The position numbers and the translations under genes were made by a program. This document shows, one piece after another, positions 33,342-45,576 of a stretch of DNA of 64,000 nucleotides. This DNA is from Rhynchospora pubera (lineage: Eukaryota > Streptophyta > Magnoliopsida > Poales > Cyperaceae): contig CM051462.1 in the NCBI GenBank assembly GCA_028095005.1, positions 235,370,473 through 235,434,472 on the forward strand. The letters are read 5' to 3'. The notes under the pieces were generated by a model. The model saw only the letters and a list, made by a program, of their open reading frames with translations. It did not search any database and was not told the DNA's origin. Each line of letters begins with the position of its first letter. The stretch's first letter is position 1.

Positions 33342-33460
33342 ATGAGAGAACCATGGTTAGTAATATTCTTTAAATCAAATACATGAGAGAATCATGGTTA
33401 GTAATATTCTTTAAATCAAATACATGAGAGAATCATGGTTAGTAATGTTCTTTAAACCGT
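33342..33460 (+). repeat. 41-bp tandem repeat, nearly three copies
   Basis: The unit starts ATGAGAGAA-CATGGTTAG at 33342, 33383 and 33424. The first two copies differ by one or two bases and the last is partial. Confidence 0.9.
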
Positions 33461-35439
33461 TCTCTCCATGAAGTAGTACTTGATAATCTAATTTGAGAAA
33501 CAACAGTTTTAGTTATTTGAAAACTTCATAATAAAAGGAGGACTACGAAAGCACAAAAAAAAGAAAAAGATATAGAAAACCAAGCTAAAGATAATTACTT
33601 CTCTTTCAGCCTTTGAAGGTACCTCTTCTCTCTTCAGTCTCTGGTGAAGGCTCAAAAGAGAACGTAGCCAACTTGAGGACAACCCCCAAAGTTCACACCT
33701 AGAAGGAATTGAAAAATAAAAGGAATAAGATTGAGGCACAACCCAAATTGGAAATTCGATGACAAAATAAAGAAGAAAGGGAGTCAAACAACATAAATTA
33801 TGTGCAGACAGTTCCAAAAAACTATGTAAGGAAACAAAAAAAAAAAAGAAACACAAAAAATTAACATGAATCCCATCTCATTTATACCAGCCTACTACCT
33901 CAAAGATTTGGTGGGAATGTGAGTTTCCATCAGGTCCCACACCAGGTGAAAAACATCAGCAGAAGTCCAGGCACACTATAGCACGTACACAATGACATGT
34001 AAAATCAAAATATTCTCAATCTTAGAAAATATTGATCATGGAAAAGATAACACGTCATTGTCTGTAACCATATACCAACTGGGTAGATAAACTACTGAGT
34101 CTTAAGAGCAGAGTTAATAAGATTTGGTGAAAACTTTCTAAATTCATTTATGCACGGTCCTTAGTTCTAATTTGACTCTCATTCTCTGATTTGGCTCTCA
34201 TGGAAATTAAAATAAATAGAAACACTATGTGCCATGTTATCAAATAAATGGAAAATTCATATGAAATATTACTTTTGGCAGATAACATTGCTAATTTTGG
34301 TTAATTATGACTAACATCCATTGATATTATATTCAAGCACAAAAAATGATTTGTCCCATTAAATTGCAATATGGCAATTGAAGATGCAGATATTTAGTCA
34401 AGAACTTTTAGAAACTTCAATATGCAATTTGGTACTCTTGCCTCTTGCCTGTTGATTGAACTGAACAATATATACTTATATTCTTTCAACAATTAATGGG
34501 ACCTTTTCCCTAACATAAGAAAAAAAATTACTTCTCAAAAATGCCCCCATTGAACTTTGTTCAATATGAAGTAATCATACCTATTTAATTTCATAGATTC
34601 ATTTTTTCCTCTTTTGCTAAGCATATTTGACAACTGACATCATTTGGTAAATATCCCTAAAAAAATTCTTTTGTTAATTCTCCATTTTGGTGAACTTACA
34701 CCAAATATCTGATTCAGTAAAGAAGAGAAGAAAAGTAATGATTTTAGAACTTACAGAGATTCAATGGAGATGGAGATTTTAGAACCTACCGTGCTTTGTC
34801 TATTTCTCTCTACAGTGCTTCGTCATTGTTTTCGAATTAAGTTGTCTTCATGTGTCCTCAATCATTTTATAGTTCTGCAATTACACCAAAACATTAACAG
34901 TTGCAAGGGACTGAATATTATTTATTCTTTTAATTAACAGGTTTTAGGTAATTAAAAACAACACCCTGACATTCAATTTGTGCTAAAAAGTGCTTAGTAC
35001 AGTTAAAAGGCAAAATTGTCAATACCTCCCAAAGTTCTTTTATCACACTAATCAACTGTTGAGTCTTGTTTTGCAAATACAGCAATAAATATTGGTTTAT
35101 TATTTGCAACAATGAGGTACACTGGAGCTCTATATGTCAATGATACAAAATATCAGTGTTTACAATCCCCGGTTATTTTATTTTTCCTTAAATTCTAAGG
35201 TATCGAAGTATATTAAGAGCGGTTAGAAAAGCAATTTGTTGGCACAGAGGCCTTACCATGGACGGGAAAAAAAAAATTTCAGCTGGCAAAAAAGTGGCCT
35301 TGTAGATCTGGCAAAAAAAAATTCCGTAAGCACTGTATTGGTCATCAATGTTGTCAAATAAGTCTATTATCAAAATAACATATCCTGCAATAAGTAAAAT
35401 TTGAAAGTGAAAATCAAGCAGTAAGAGCGAGTAGCCACC

Positions 35440-35720
35440 TTTTCCGTTTCTTAAGAGGTCAAATGAAACAGATCGGCACTGATTAAAATTAGCAGCACCT
35501 TTAACTTCAAACGCCTCTTTTTCATAGGAGTACTCCTTAAGGCATGTATGATCTCCAGCTAAATTTGCAAACAAAAGTATTCATAGTTATTAGTTTGCTA
35601 AAAATGAAACAGAAAAACTATTGATTACTTTGCAAGATTCATTGGAAAAAGAAAAATACCTGATTTGGTGCTCCCTGATTTTAACAATTCATGGACCGAT
35701 TCTTCTGCAGAGTTCTGTAA
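35440..35720 (-). pseudogene. Possible apyrase (GDA1/CD39 NTPase) exon fragments
   Basis: Two minus-strand exon-like pieces are seen: about 35715-35660 (SAEESVHELLKSGSTKSG, followed by a GT donor) and about 35565-35450 (GDHTCLKEYSYEKEAFEVKG, ANFNQCRSVSFDLLRNGK, donor AAAG|GTGGC). The SYEKEAFEV...ANFNQCR pattern resembles the region of plant apyrases with conserved Tyr, Gly and Cys-Arg, but the match is short and from memory. No active-site ACR motif is present. Confidence 0.3.
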
Positions 35721-36059
35721 AATCCAACAAAAAAAAGAAAGCATTAAGGTTATTATGTAAATTTCATACTTCTGTTATGTTACAAAAAATACCAGAAAAA
35801 GGGTAATAATAGGTTAGAATAATTTCCTACAGAAGTAATAATGGCCAATATCTTGAATAGACCCGGTTGTGTTAACTGTTAAATAGCATTCATTTTGTTA
35901 ATCCCTTGCCAGTTCCTTTACTTGTTGTGGAAGTCGAATTAGGCTTAGAATTGTCAAGGATCAGATCAGGATACTTCAATTAAAGCATGCCTCACCAATT
36001 CATTTAATCAACAGCACAAATTAAAAAGAAAAGAGAGAGGATAGGAAATCAAACTGAGA

Positions 36060-36200
36060 AGGCTCCAAAAAAGGGAAAAGAGAGAGGGCTGCTGCTAGTC
36101 GCCGTCGTCACCGCCAGCAACCTAGGCGTCAGCTGTTGCCATTGTCAGCCAAGCCCAACTTGAGAGAGAGAGTAACAGTATGAGAGCGGAGCGCAGAGAA
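36060..36200 (-). other. GC-rich leader-like island
   Basis: Read on the minus strand this is a GA/CT-rich stretch, then a start codon (MATADA) quickly followed by a stop. It looks like a first exon or leader captured or left behind inside AT-rich DNA. No gene was assigned. Confidence 0.3.
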
Positions 36201-38949
36201 GAGAGAGTACCAAAATTGAACAACAACATAAATTAATTCCAAGCATTAATGTGTTTTAACTCAATTAGAATCCAATTAAACCTAAAAGAAGCCCCAAGCT
36301 ACAGTTCACAAACGTATCTACCAAGGTCTAAAATTCTAATACTGGCATCCTATCTCTTGGATCCAATTCATAAGAAGGGACAAAATGAGTACATTCAAGT
36401 CCCAAACAACTCTGTGATACAATCAAATTTATTAGCTGAAACAAAATTCAATCCCAACTTCGTATAACAGCTTCGCACATTATACCATGAGCTCTTAAAA
36501 GCTACATAAAAATTACCTAAAATTTGTTTGTACCAATAAACTGAGCTCTATACTGAAAAAAGGAATTAGAAAAAAAAAATTAATACCTGAGGTATGTAAC
36601 TTGATTTTTGTAAACTAAAATTCTGTAATTAATGGATGCCTATGGGCCCTTAGCACCAAAAAAAATTTAAAAAAATAAAAAAGCCAAGACAGGTAAAGCA
36701 CGATTAACCCTTGCAACACTTCTTTTGAGAGCTCTATTAAAACAGTTATTCCACTTTCACATACTGCATCTCTATATTGAAAATTCAGCACCCAACAACA
36801 AATGCAATGGATTTAATTGTCTTCCAAAATTGCAAGGGCCTGAACTTGTTCGCAAGATGAAAAAAAAAGAAGATAAAACACTAAATTTTGTAACATATAT
36901 TGGGTAATATCAATTTTAAAATATTACTGTCTGAATAAAACAAAAAAGAAGATTGTCATAACTAACAACTCACCAAACGATATTTATGTTTCCAAAATAG
37001 TAATAAGTCAGTCCTAAGGTTAAAACAAAAAAAAAGAAATAAGTTATCGTTCCCAAGCTCTAATTCACTGAACCCTAATTTTTTTTCAAAGATAACGACT
37101 AAGGTTTATGAAGTCCCTGATAGCATCAAAAGACCAAATTGACCCCAAGCTCTACCTACACTAAGGACAGATTGATGTAAGCGAGAGCCTTAATTTATAG
37201 CCTCTTTTACGTATTCCTATAGATCAACATTAAAATCCTGAAGGAATTGTGCATTCAATCAGATGACATAAATAAGTTATTGGCAATTTGTCAATGCAGT
37301 TTGAAAAAATTAAAACAGTAAAGAAAATTCACAATTTCATATCCTAAAATACCCATGAATGTCAATGGAAGCTCACCTCTCTGAAGAACTTCCAAGCAAC
37401 ATAAAATCGATAAGAAAAATATTAGCACGGAAGTGATGACAGATCATGCATTAATTGTGTAAAATGAAAATGAAACTGCATTAAAATTCTCAGCTGCAAA
37501 TATTTGAAAATTTCTGGTTACTTCCACTAAGCTTCTCTACCTAAGCTTAAGCTTTAAAACCTAAAGGAATTAATTGTGTAGGCAGTATTGGACCTAGCTT
37601 TAAAGTTAAAAAATAAGAAGTAAGGTTGATGGAGCTGACCTTTGCTTAGATTATGTTGTCACTCATAGCCAGCCAGGGAGGCATCTAGGACCTGACCTTT
37701 TCTGGTTGGCCTTCATCAGAAAAGAGCTTTCTTTTTGCACTGATAATTACTGGATGATCTGTTCCATGCTGACCAGGTTGTTCGCTGCAGAGAGAGTGAG
37801 AAATTTCAATAAGATCAATAGTATGCACAACTGCCAGCATACTAATTTTGCCATGGCCTGATCAAACAATATTTTTTTGTGTACTATGCATGGAGAGATG
37901 CAATTATGGTTGTTTTGGCCTTGTTATTTATATAAACAGTAAATGTTGGCTATCACTGAAGTGATGTTATTTTGCTATGATAGGTTAACTTCGTCGTACA
38001 ATAAGGGCAGTACAGATGTTAACACTCCAGTTTGCTAAATTACATCTCTTTTGTCAGAATGAGTGGCAGAGAAATTATTTTTTTTGGCTTGTGCAGATTG
38101 CTTCCTTGTCAGGACCAGGTATAGCATCTGATATGGCGGGCCGTGGTGTAGAAAGGGCCAATGGTGGTGCAGACTGTTCTGCCTGATCTTGCACTGGAAA
38201 GATTGATTTGGTGGTGTCCCTTTCCTGTATGAGAAACGCAGAATTTGGGCCTGCAGAAAATCAGAAGCGAAGCAAAAGTATTATTATTTGGGTGTGTCAC
38301 TATACAAAATATATATATATATACATGCAGAGTGGCTTGTTCAACACTAAGAAGGTAGAGAATATCTCACCTCTGGACCGCTGCAGCCTTTTGGCTACTC
38401 CTGGCAGGTTCATTTGCTGGTGCCATAGTCAGCAGGGGCAGAGCGTATAAAGGTACTGGGTCTACATGCACAACAGTATCCATCTTGATTCCATGATACT
38501 TTGGTGATTCTTTTGGTAGAATAGCGAATTGATTTGCTTTCCCAATTACCGTTAGCAACTCCTGCGGTGCATCATCCTTTGTTCTTTCCAGCACTTTGAC
38601 CATGGCAGCTGTATCTGCACCAATGAGTGTCCTGATGTCGCAATCTGCTAGAACACTCCCTGCATGCTTGGTAGCACCACTGATACCCATTCTTTAGATC
38701 AACAATATGTGTATGCAGTATTCTGCAAAGAACGTCACAGTTAATTATGCGTTAAAAACTTAAAATTAATGGATAGGCAAAGAACATGAGAGAAGTAGTC
38801 ATTCTTCATCCTTTTCTTGATATATTGTTGATCAATTATATTGTTTTTAATCTAGGCAAGTAATGCATTCTTACGTAGTATGCATCGCGTGGTATAGCGA
38901 GGAATGCCAAAATCAACAATGCCCGTGGCTTGCGCTGCCAGATTAGCTA

Positions 38950-39040
38950 CCAGTGTCCCACCATATGGCGGGCCTTCAGTGTTCAGGAAAACCCACCAGT
39001 GTTCCATCATATGACGGGCCTTCAGTGTTCAGGAAAATCG
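38950..39040. repeat. 46-bp tandem duplication inside the RPA-like fragment
   Basis: CCAGTGT-CCACCATATGG... starts at 38950 and again at 38996. The two units differ at several sites, so the duplication is not recent. It would shift the reading frame (46 is not a multiple of 3). Confidence 0.88.
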
Positions 39041-39298
39041 GTGACAGATCCTGTGGCAAACTGGAAAATACGATCATTTTATAACTAAAATTACTGACTA
39101 TTCTCAGCCTTTGGATGCACAGATTATATGAAAGAGCATTGCATACCTTGCAAAAACTGTGTAATCTCTGAAATTGCTTTGTCAAAGTAGAATTTTGTGC
39201 CACTAAATGCCTTCACACCATAGAGACCTGCAGAAGCATGAAGGATACATAGCTGAACTAATTGACAGTAAAATAAAATATTTTTTTGTTGTGAAAAC

Positions 39299-39381
39299 AC
39301 ATTCAGAATATTAATTCGATTTGATGAGAGAAAGCTGTGCTGTAGAATTGACACTGCCATGGATTGATCTGAACTGCACTG
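39299..39381. repeat. 83-bp block repeated at 47199-47281
   Basis: The match is 82 of 83 bases, in the same orientation, 7900 bp apart. The block lies next to the RPA-like exon here and in the leader of the helicase remnant there. Confidence 0.93.
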
Positions 39382-39569
39382 CAGATAATACCAATTGGCC
39401 CATTTTTTTATTCTTCATGCAGGATGACAGTGTGAAACAGAAGTAGAAACTGACTCGACAGCGTAACTTGAAGCATGTAACCCCTGGTCATGAAAGATGA
39501 CAACACAATATGATAGCTGATTGCGACGATAGTTATTTTGTATAGCTGAAAAAAGAGGAAAACTGAGCA

Positions 39570-39592
39570 AAAAAAAAAAAAAAAAAAAAAGG
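39570..39592. repeat. Poly(A) tract
   Basis: A run of about 22 A. There is no target duplication or retro-insert next to it, so it is treated as simple sequence. Confidence 0.8.
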
Positions 39593-40164
39593 AAAAATCA
39601 CAGAATACAAAGCACCTATCATCTGTGTAGGCTTAGGCTGGCTTGTTTTGCTGATTTCGTTAACAGGGCTGAAGCCCGCAATTCTCCTAGCGACATCTGC
39701 CAGGACACAGGAAAAATAAAGAGATCAACACAGTCAGATATTCTTAACAGGGCTGAAGCTTAATCCTGTCAGTGCATGTGCATCATAAGTAAGCCTACAC
39801 TGCTATGTTTTTCTTTAAATTAAAGCTCAATCAGACTCACTTGGTTGTGATATTTTTAAGACGGTTTTAATAGAAATACCCTGCATAATCTCTAGAAAGA
39901 AAAAAAAAATCAATCTTAGAAGGAAAATTATGACTGAATTGATGCCAATGCCAGGCTTTACCATCTGGAAATTGCTTGAAGGGGTTAAATTACAGTCTAC
40001 AAACTAAAACTAATCACGTGCAGTCTTATATTGCTTCTCTTTAAAATTGCAATTAGAGATTCTAAAATGAAACTAAGCACACCTGAAAATTCGAGAGAAT
40101 CGTAAGCTGCTTAGCTGCATGAGACTGCTTAGCTGCTTTAGCTGCATGAGACTGAGGTTAAATT

Positions 40165-40928
40165 ACAGTCATCAAGGTTTTTCCTCGGTAATTTAAATTA
40201 ACAACAGATTTTTTATTGTTCGTCAAGGCTTATCCTCGGTATTTTAAATTACTAATGGATTCCTAATTATCAACGTTTTTTTTTTCAGTATTTTGAGCTT
40301 GACAGACTACTTGCCAAATAAGTTCTTCTGGACATTTCAGTGTGTCAGGTCACCAACTGTTCAATACAGACTTTATTGTTGCCAAATGTTCAGCACATAC
40401 TTCATCAATGTTAATGATGCACACCTTATTTTAGTTCTTCGTCTTGTACTCGCCAATTTACAAGTACTTCCTTAAGTGAATATATAGAGAATTGATACCT
40501 TATTATCAAATTCTTGCCTTTAAATAGATTTTTGTTCTAAGCTCCTGTCAGTGGCTTTCGTTCCTTTGCAGGAACTGGTAAAAGGGTCCCTTTTCAAAAC
40601 ACAAAAAGTAATATATCAGGAGTGCAAGTAAGAGTTCAGAAAAAAATGACAATGTTAAATAATAACAAGATAAAGCAAGCTGAATCTTACTCTGTGAGAA
40701 CAGGTTGTGCCCTACAAACCGTCCGCTGAGCCTCTTCCCTCTCCATCCTTTCTTTACCTTCCATCCCTTTTTGCATTTCTTCTTCATGTCTGACAACACT
40801 CTCGAGTTGAAAACCCTCAGGCATGTCACAAGTCTCTGGCTCTGGTTTTGGGGTACCTGGATGTTACACACATAATTACAAATCCGTATATATTTTGAAT
40901 AACTGACTGGTCAAAGTTTGAAGTAATT
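40165..40928. repeat. Duplicate of the TPX2 middle-exon segment (partner about 31480-32249)
   Basis: About 760 bp are recognisably the same as 31480-32249, in the same orientation, with substantial substitution and small indels. The match ends exactly at GAAGTAA, which is the host side of the Helitron terminus at 32249/32250. Confidence 0.88.
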
Positions 40929-41398
40929 TCCAAACACAATGTAATCAGGGTGTGTGGGTATGGGGTAGCCTTTGGAATTCCAGCCATCTCTTCCTCCTCT
41001 TTCTCTCCCCTGAAATATCATAGTACAGCTCCTTCAAATGTAGATAAAACCAAAACAAGTTACATTGTAATTTACTTTTACTAATAATATACCTAAGTAT
41101 GGAGATGGAACTGGTTGGCCAGGAGCAGTACTGCTAAGCTTTTGACTGTGGAATGAAGTATCAGAATGTAGAGAAAGCTGCAAAAAATATATATATACAC
41201 ATCAGGCCAGGAAATAAAAGAAATTATGATCAATTCTAATTAAAAACATATAATCAAAAAGATCTTTTCAATCTGATCTAGAACCGATGAAGAAGCTGGA
41301 ACCAGGCATTCATCTATGGCAAAGTGGAATGGTTTTGGTGTAGTCAAAGGAGGCTTCGATACAGAAGTTGAAATGGTTTCAACCTTTTTATGAAGAAT
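40545..41398 (-). pseudogene. TPX2-like microtubule protein, central exons
   Basis: Exons right to left: 41398-41268 (KPPLTTPKPFHFAIDECLVP, ASSSVLDQIEK); 41177-41095 (LSLHSDTSFHSQKLSS, GQPVPSPYL); about 41010-40936 (KEEEEMAGIPKATPYPHT, frameshifted before the expected DYPV-like text); 40858-40680 (TPKPEPETCDMPEGFQLESV, VRHEEEMQ, EREEAQRTVCRAQPVL); and about 40606-40550 (LLPVPAKERKPLTGA). The order and spacing match the TPX2 central region. The N-terminal Aurora-binding half is absent: upstream on the same strand is the RNA helicase remnant. The donor after the first exon is not obvious, and exon 3 has a frameshift. Confidence 0.82.
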
Positions 41399-41610
41399 CT
41401 GCAGTTATTTAAAAAATGGTCAAAAAGGAATGAGTTCTTTTTTAAAGGTTTTCAAAAATGAAACTAACCAATTTTTAATGACTGGTCACTGGCATATATT
41501 GGAACTTACTTGGTTTCAATCATTTTCGAAATTTTTAATGAGCACACTTCAACCACAAGATTCCACATGCCAGCAGTAAACAAAGAAACCAGCCATTTGA
41601 AAGAATATAA

Positions 41611-41611
<1 letters not shown>

Positions 41612-41649
<38 letters not shown>
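41612..41649. repeat. (GA)n microsatellite
   Basis: About 18 uninterrupted GA units lie between the last helicase exon (41653-41750) and the first TPX2 exon (41398), at or near the join of the two gene fragments. Confidence 0.95.
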
Positions 41650-41652
<3 letters not shown>

Positions 41653-42975
41653 CACCTTAAGTAGGAATGACTTTATGTCTCCCAAAGAGAGTGATTTTAT
41701 GTGTAAACACAATTCAGTTAAGGGCATTCGTAGCATCTCTGGTGCCTTCATTTAAAAAGAAATTTACAACCAAGAATAACAATACTATAAAATCTATGAA
41801 AAAGAATACAAAACAAACAAAATAATTTCTTAAAAGAAGTACAAAGATGGAACCTGAAATGGGCGCATAAGCACTTCAAAACGATAGCAGAGTATAGAGG
41901 CAAACCTGAAATGCTCTTCTCCGTCTTTGCTTTGCGTTGGCATGGGATATCCAATCCTCAATGATACTTGACATTTTCTGAAAACAAAACTTGAATTACT
42001 AGATAAATCTGGGACCATTTTTAGTTCTTTTTAATGGCTCTGGGCAGGTTCTAATTTTCTGGTTATTTTCTCATGGATATATGTTGCTTAGCTTTCACGC
42101 TCTCTATTTAGTGAAAGACTGAAAGTCAATGGTAAGCCTCTTGTCTAAAATGTATAGAAGATTAGAATAGCAAAAAAAGAAAAAAGGGAAAATACATACC
42201 TTTTGTAGATTGTACCGATTTTCTTTATGCCTCCCAGTTTCATCAATTGTAATGCTAGTCTCAGCAATATCAGTTGCAACTATCACCTACATGAGGATTT
42301 TACATAGAAAAACTTAGAAACATTAAAATCTTGATTTATATAAAATAGCCAATTAATAACTTGCTGTTATGTACCATTAGCAGTTACCTTCAGGTGGAGA
42401 TTGAAAAACCTTTCTTTGATCAGCTGAAGAAAGAAGAGAATGCAAGGGGAGAACCCAATCTGAGGGCCCACCAAACTGGTAATTTGCAGTTAATTTATCA
42501 ACAAGCAAATCAATTTCAGTTATTCCCTGCAGAAACATTGTTTCGGGTCAAGAGAATATTACTGAAAATTACTAAACCAACCACTTAGTCTCTAAGCTTA
42601 TACTAACAAAGTGCATACTGTTGTTTAATTAATATTTTATAGTCTCAACTCAATACTTCCCTTTACATGTGATGTTGCCACAGAGCAAATGAATTCTAGA
42701 CTTTTAGGAAACTTAATTAATAACAGATGACTGATGATGTTTAAGTTTAGACTATCTTAACTCAATTGTTGTTGATCAATCCTTGTGTTCTGAAAGCTTA
42801 AATCATAGGATAAGCACTTTGTAATCTACAAATTATCAAAGCAAACTAAGCTTGAAGTGCTGTCAAGACTTACAGGAAGAAACACTAGAATGGCACCAGC
42901 TGGATAGTTTTTTGTCTATATAGCAGACCAAATCTTCCAATAGATCAAAATCAACAACATCTTCATTCACACGTT
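41653..42975 (-). pseudogene. Helicase RecA2 domain exons with ruined motif VI
   Basis: Exons at 42975-42875 (VNEDVVDFDLLEDLVCYID, then a one-base shift at six A before YPAGAILVFLP), 42531-42387 (LTANYQFGGPSDWVLPLHSL), 42287-42200 (VIVATDIAETSITID, motif V, then directly ETGRHKENRYN, lacking the usual VVYVID-type residues), 41986-41853 (MSSIIEDWISHANAKQRRRR, then AFQVCLYT and a TGA) and 41750-41653 (APEMLRMPLTELCLHI, LSLGDIKSFLLK). Motif VI should read QRRGRAGR; here Gly and the second Arg-finger region are deleted and the frame is shifted. Confidence 0.9.
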
Positions 42976-43476
42976 TCTGCATGTGGAGAAAATAAGTTAG
43001 CGTATAGGCTCCAAGTTTCATTTTTTTTTTTTTTGGTGGAAAGAAAGTAAACAAATGTAACCAATATCAGTAGGAAATCAATAGAGCAGTAGCATTTTTA
43101 ACCCAAATAAATTTATGGAATTGAAGGTCTAGTATTTATTAACCATTAAGAAAAGCTGTTAGCCCTAACAAACCTTTTCATAGACCAAAATAACAACTGT
43201 GGGAAGGGAATATTTATTAACCTTAAAAAAACATTTATTCAGTAGAATAAGGACACTAAAGCAACCTAAATGAAAATTTCTTTTGAGCTACAGAATGTTG
43301 AGTTCTAACTTTCTGGATTCTATATTGCATCATGCCTGAGGAATATACTATTTATGATAGACACTTAACTAAGTTTATGCACTTCCCAAAAAAAAATTAA
43401 AGAGGGCAATATACTATGTATGATAGACACTTAACTAAGTTTTGATGTGTTCTTTCACTGTATGTGTTATATGAAC

Positions 43477-44844
43477 AGGCGCTATAATTAGGGTTGATGT
43501 ATTCTTCAGAGAGTGTCGAGTCATCACCCCAAGAAGATAGCACCAGACTCTTTTTTCCTCTTCGGTTATTCACTGAACTACTTCCTTTAGGTCCCTAATA
43601 ACGAAAAGAAAAATGAAAGATCAATCATAGGTTAATTGTTTAATCAAGGAATATGAGGGTCAAAAACAAACCTTCTCCTTGTTAGATAGCATGAAGTTTC
43701 CAGAAGCAGGAGAATCAGATGGCAAATAATAATTGATCTTCCCGTAAACATCCTCTAAGAAAAGCGTTGAAACAGGATGAGTTCTCCCTTCTGCACTTAT
43801 CACAGGGCAATACCCGAAGTACCTCGAAAACAGATTTGCATCCACAGTTGCCGACCTAGAATTTAGATGTAAATGCAAGGGTAATTCAAACGTGATAGTT
43901 GTTTAATTTATGTATGTACTGAAGAACACATACATGAGAATAACTTTCAGCTTGTGACACCCGCTAGAAGCTTGCTTTTCAATCAGGCTCTTTAGTACAA
44001 TCAAAAGGAAATCTCCCTGGAAAAATAAAGAGATGAATAATTACTAAATGTTTGAAATAACCAAAATTATAGGCTTAAAAAAAAAAGAGGCAAGCTATTA
44101 CCAAAAGAGAGCGTTCATGTACTTCATCAACCACAACATGAGTAATACCTTCAAAGTGTTTATTTGTCTACATAATAGCAAATGAAAACAATTAAGCCCA
44201 ATGGAAATGTATGCATGAATGATAGAATAAAAAACAATACTCACAGAAAGTTTCCTAAGGAGAATCCCAGTTGTACAAAAAAGGAGCTTCGTTTGTTCAT
44301 TTCTGTACCATTACAAAAGGAAATACTCATCAACAAAACAAGTAATTCAAATCCGTCAGAGGCCACAGGTTAATTATAAAAAGAAACAGTGATAGCAAGC
44401 AGCATTACAAGACAGCAAAATGAACTCTTCAGTAACAACAATAGGGAAGAAAATTTGACACCTGGCACTGTCAAGTCGAACTTGGTAGCCAACCAATGAA
44501 TTGTCAGAACCAGGTGAGGGTTCGCACCTCTCGTCAGACACCCTTTCAGCCACTGACATTGCCTGTGAAAATGAAAGGACAAGACAAAAGCTTGAAATTT
44601 TGGTTCGCAAAGTCACCCTAAAGGGACTAGCGTCCTAGAACACTTTCAGACAATCTTACCCAAAGTTAAGGAGTGAGCAAACTTATTTATATCTTTGTCT
44701 AAACTCATAACATAAGCTGAGTTTAAATTGTTATTTACATAGCCACCACTAACATACCGCAATTCGACGGGGCTGCGTGCAAACAATATTGCAGAATCCA
44801 CCAACACCAGATTCAATAATGTCGTCCAATATAAACTGAGGAAC
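43477..44844 (-). pseudogene. Helicase RecA1 domain exons (motifs Ia to III)
   Basis: Exons at 44844-44758 (VPQFILDDIIESGVGGFC, CTQPRRIA, motif Ia), 44562-44462 (AMSVAERVSDERCEP, VGYQVRLDSA), 44303-44245 (LLFCTTGILLRKL), 44167-44101 (HFEGITHVVVDEVHERSLL, motif II as DEVH), 44017-43937, 43857-43672 (SATVDANLFSRYFG, motif III; HPVSTLFLEDVY) and about 43596-43477 (GKKSLVLSSWGDDSTLSEEY). All are individually open, so this part decayed less than the flanks. Confidence 0.9.
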
Positions 44845-44947
44845 CTGAAAATAAAAAAAAAAGGAAAATAAGGTCATTCAAACAAGACAATGGAACAGAC
44901 ATGATGTATGATTGGGAGTATTTGCGTGATTAGAGATTAGAATGTAC

Positions 44948-45070
44948 CTGTGTTGTTTTCCCGCACCCAGTTTCTCCACAAACAACAATCACATCATTCT
45001 ATCTAAGTAAGCCCAGAAATTGGTCCTTTAACTTAGCTATAGGGAGAGCTGCTCGGGCCTCCATCAGTTT
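44948..45070 (-). pseudogene. Helicase Walker A exon with a premature stop
   Basis: Minus strand reads KLMEARAALPIAKLKDQFLG, LLR, TAG, NDVIVVCGETGCGKTTQ, then donor CAG|GTACAT. The TAG (44999-45001) replaces the Glu or Gln normally found just before the NDV-like segment. The GETGCGKT nucleotide-binding loop itself is intact. Truncation here would remove the whole helicase core. Confidence 0.92.
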
Positions 45071-45576
45071 CTGAAAATTTAAAAACATAAAGGAGAGTAT
45101 AAGATCGGCATAGTTCATGTGCTATTAAATACTTGTGTTTTTTACCCCTTTTGGGTCAACAATTTGAGGGTTGTCCTAGATAATTGGGTTATTTTCTTAT
45201 TTGTGTTGGTCTATATTTCAAAAATTATCACCTAGAGTCTATAATGTAGTATCTGTGTGTGGGCACCTGAATAAACTTATAGAAGGCGAGAAAATATTAC
45301 CATATACTTGGGCAGATTCATCTTACTCTCCATTTCCTTTTTCAATAGTACACTTTCAGCTTGTTGACGTACAAGTAGTCCTAAGCATAAATCATACAAG
45401 ATAAAATAGCACCAACATAATAAGGTTGGATTTTTAAATGGTCTCTGATACAATTCTGAAGAAGGTAAAAGCAAAAAATTATGATGCAGGAATGCAAAAA
45501 AGAGCATCCAAGTAACATAGGAACTTATATAACTAATGAAGTAAAAGAACAATGACAATTCATATCAAAAGACTAC

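Larger units (their letters stand above)
32279..38100. other. Body of a presumed minus-strand Helitron with gene fragments
   Basis: This is mostly AT-rich DNA with small minus-strand exon-like islands separated by intron-like spacing, for example 32830-32930 (FDGDAQRRNQILLQRLKELL), 33210-33265 (LPQSIDELAQADPKTE), 35440-35720 and a GC-rich island at 36060-36200. No Rep or helicase domain was found. Assignment to the Helitron rests on the terminus at 32250 and on this DNA interrupting the TPX2 homology. Confidence 0.4.
38100..39700 (-). pseudogene. RPA70-like single-strand DNA-binding protein fragments
   Basis: Minus-strand pieces in order: about 39700-39600 (VLADVARRIAGFSPVNEIS); 39235-39150 (GLYGVKAFSGTKFYFDKAIS, EITQFLQ, with a good donor); 39060-38880; then 38690-38370, where one frame gives a zinc-ribbon-like YQWCYQACREC and the next gives DIRTLIGADTAAMVKVLE and QELLTVIGKANQFAIL. 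The latter resembles the C-terminal OB fold of plant RPA1 (GK-ELL...P-EL--LIGK--F-I). Plant Helitrons often carry RPA-like genes, which fits the Helitron end at 32250. The frameshift between zinc ribbon and OB fold and a 46-bp tandem duplication show it is broken. The family call is by pattern only. Confidence 0.5.

Noticed and set aside
33509..33856. 115-residue minus-strand frame
   Set aside because: It is Phe-rich from poly-T stretches. Only a short internal part looks protein-like, and no splice-consistent partner was found.
39570..39592. Poly(A) tail of a processed retrogene
   Set aside because: No spliced coding sequence precedes it and no target duplication surrounds it.
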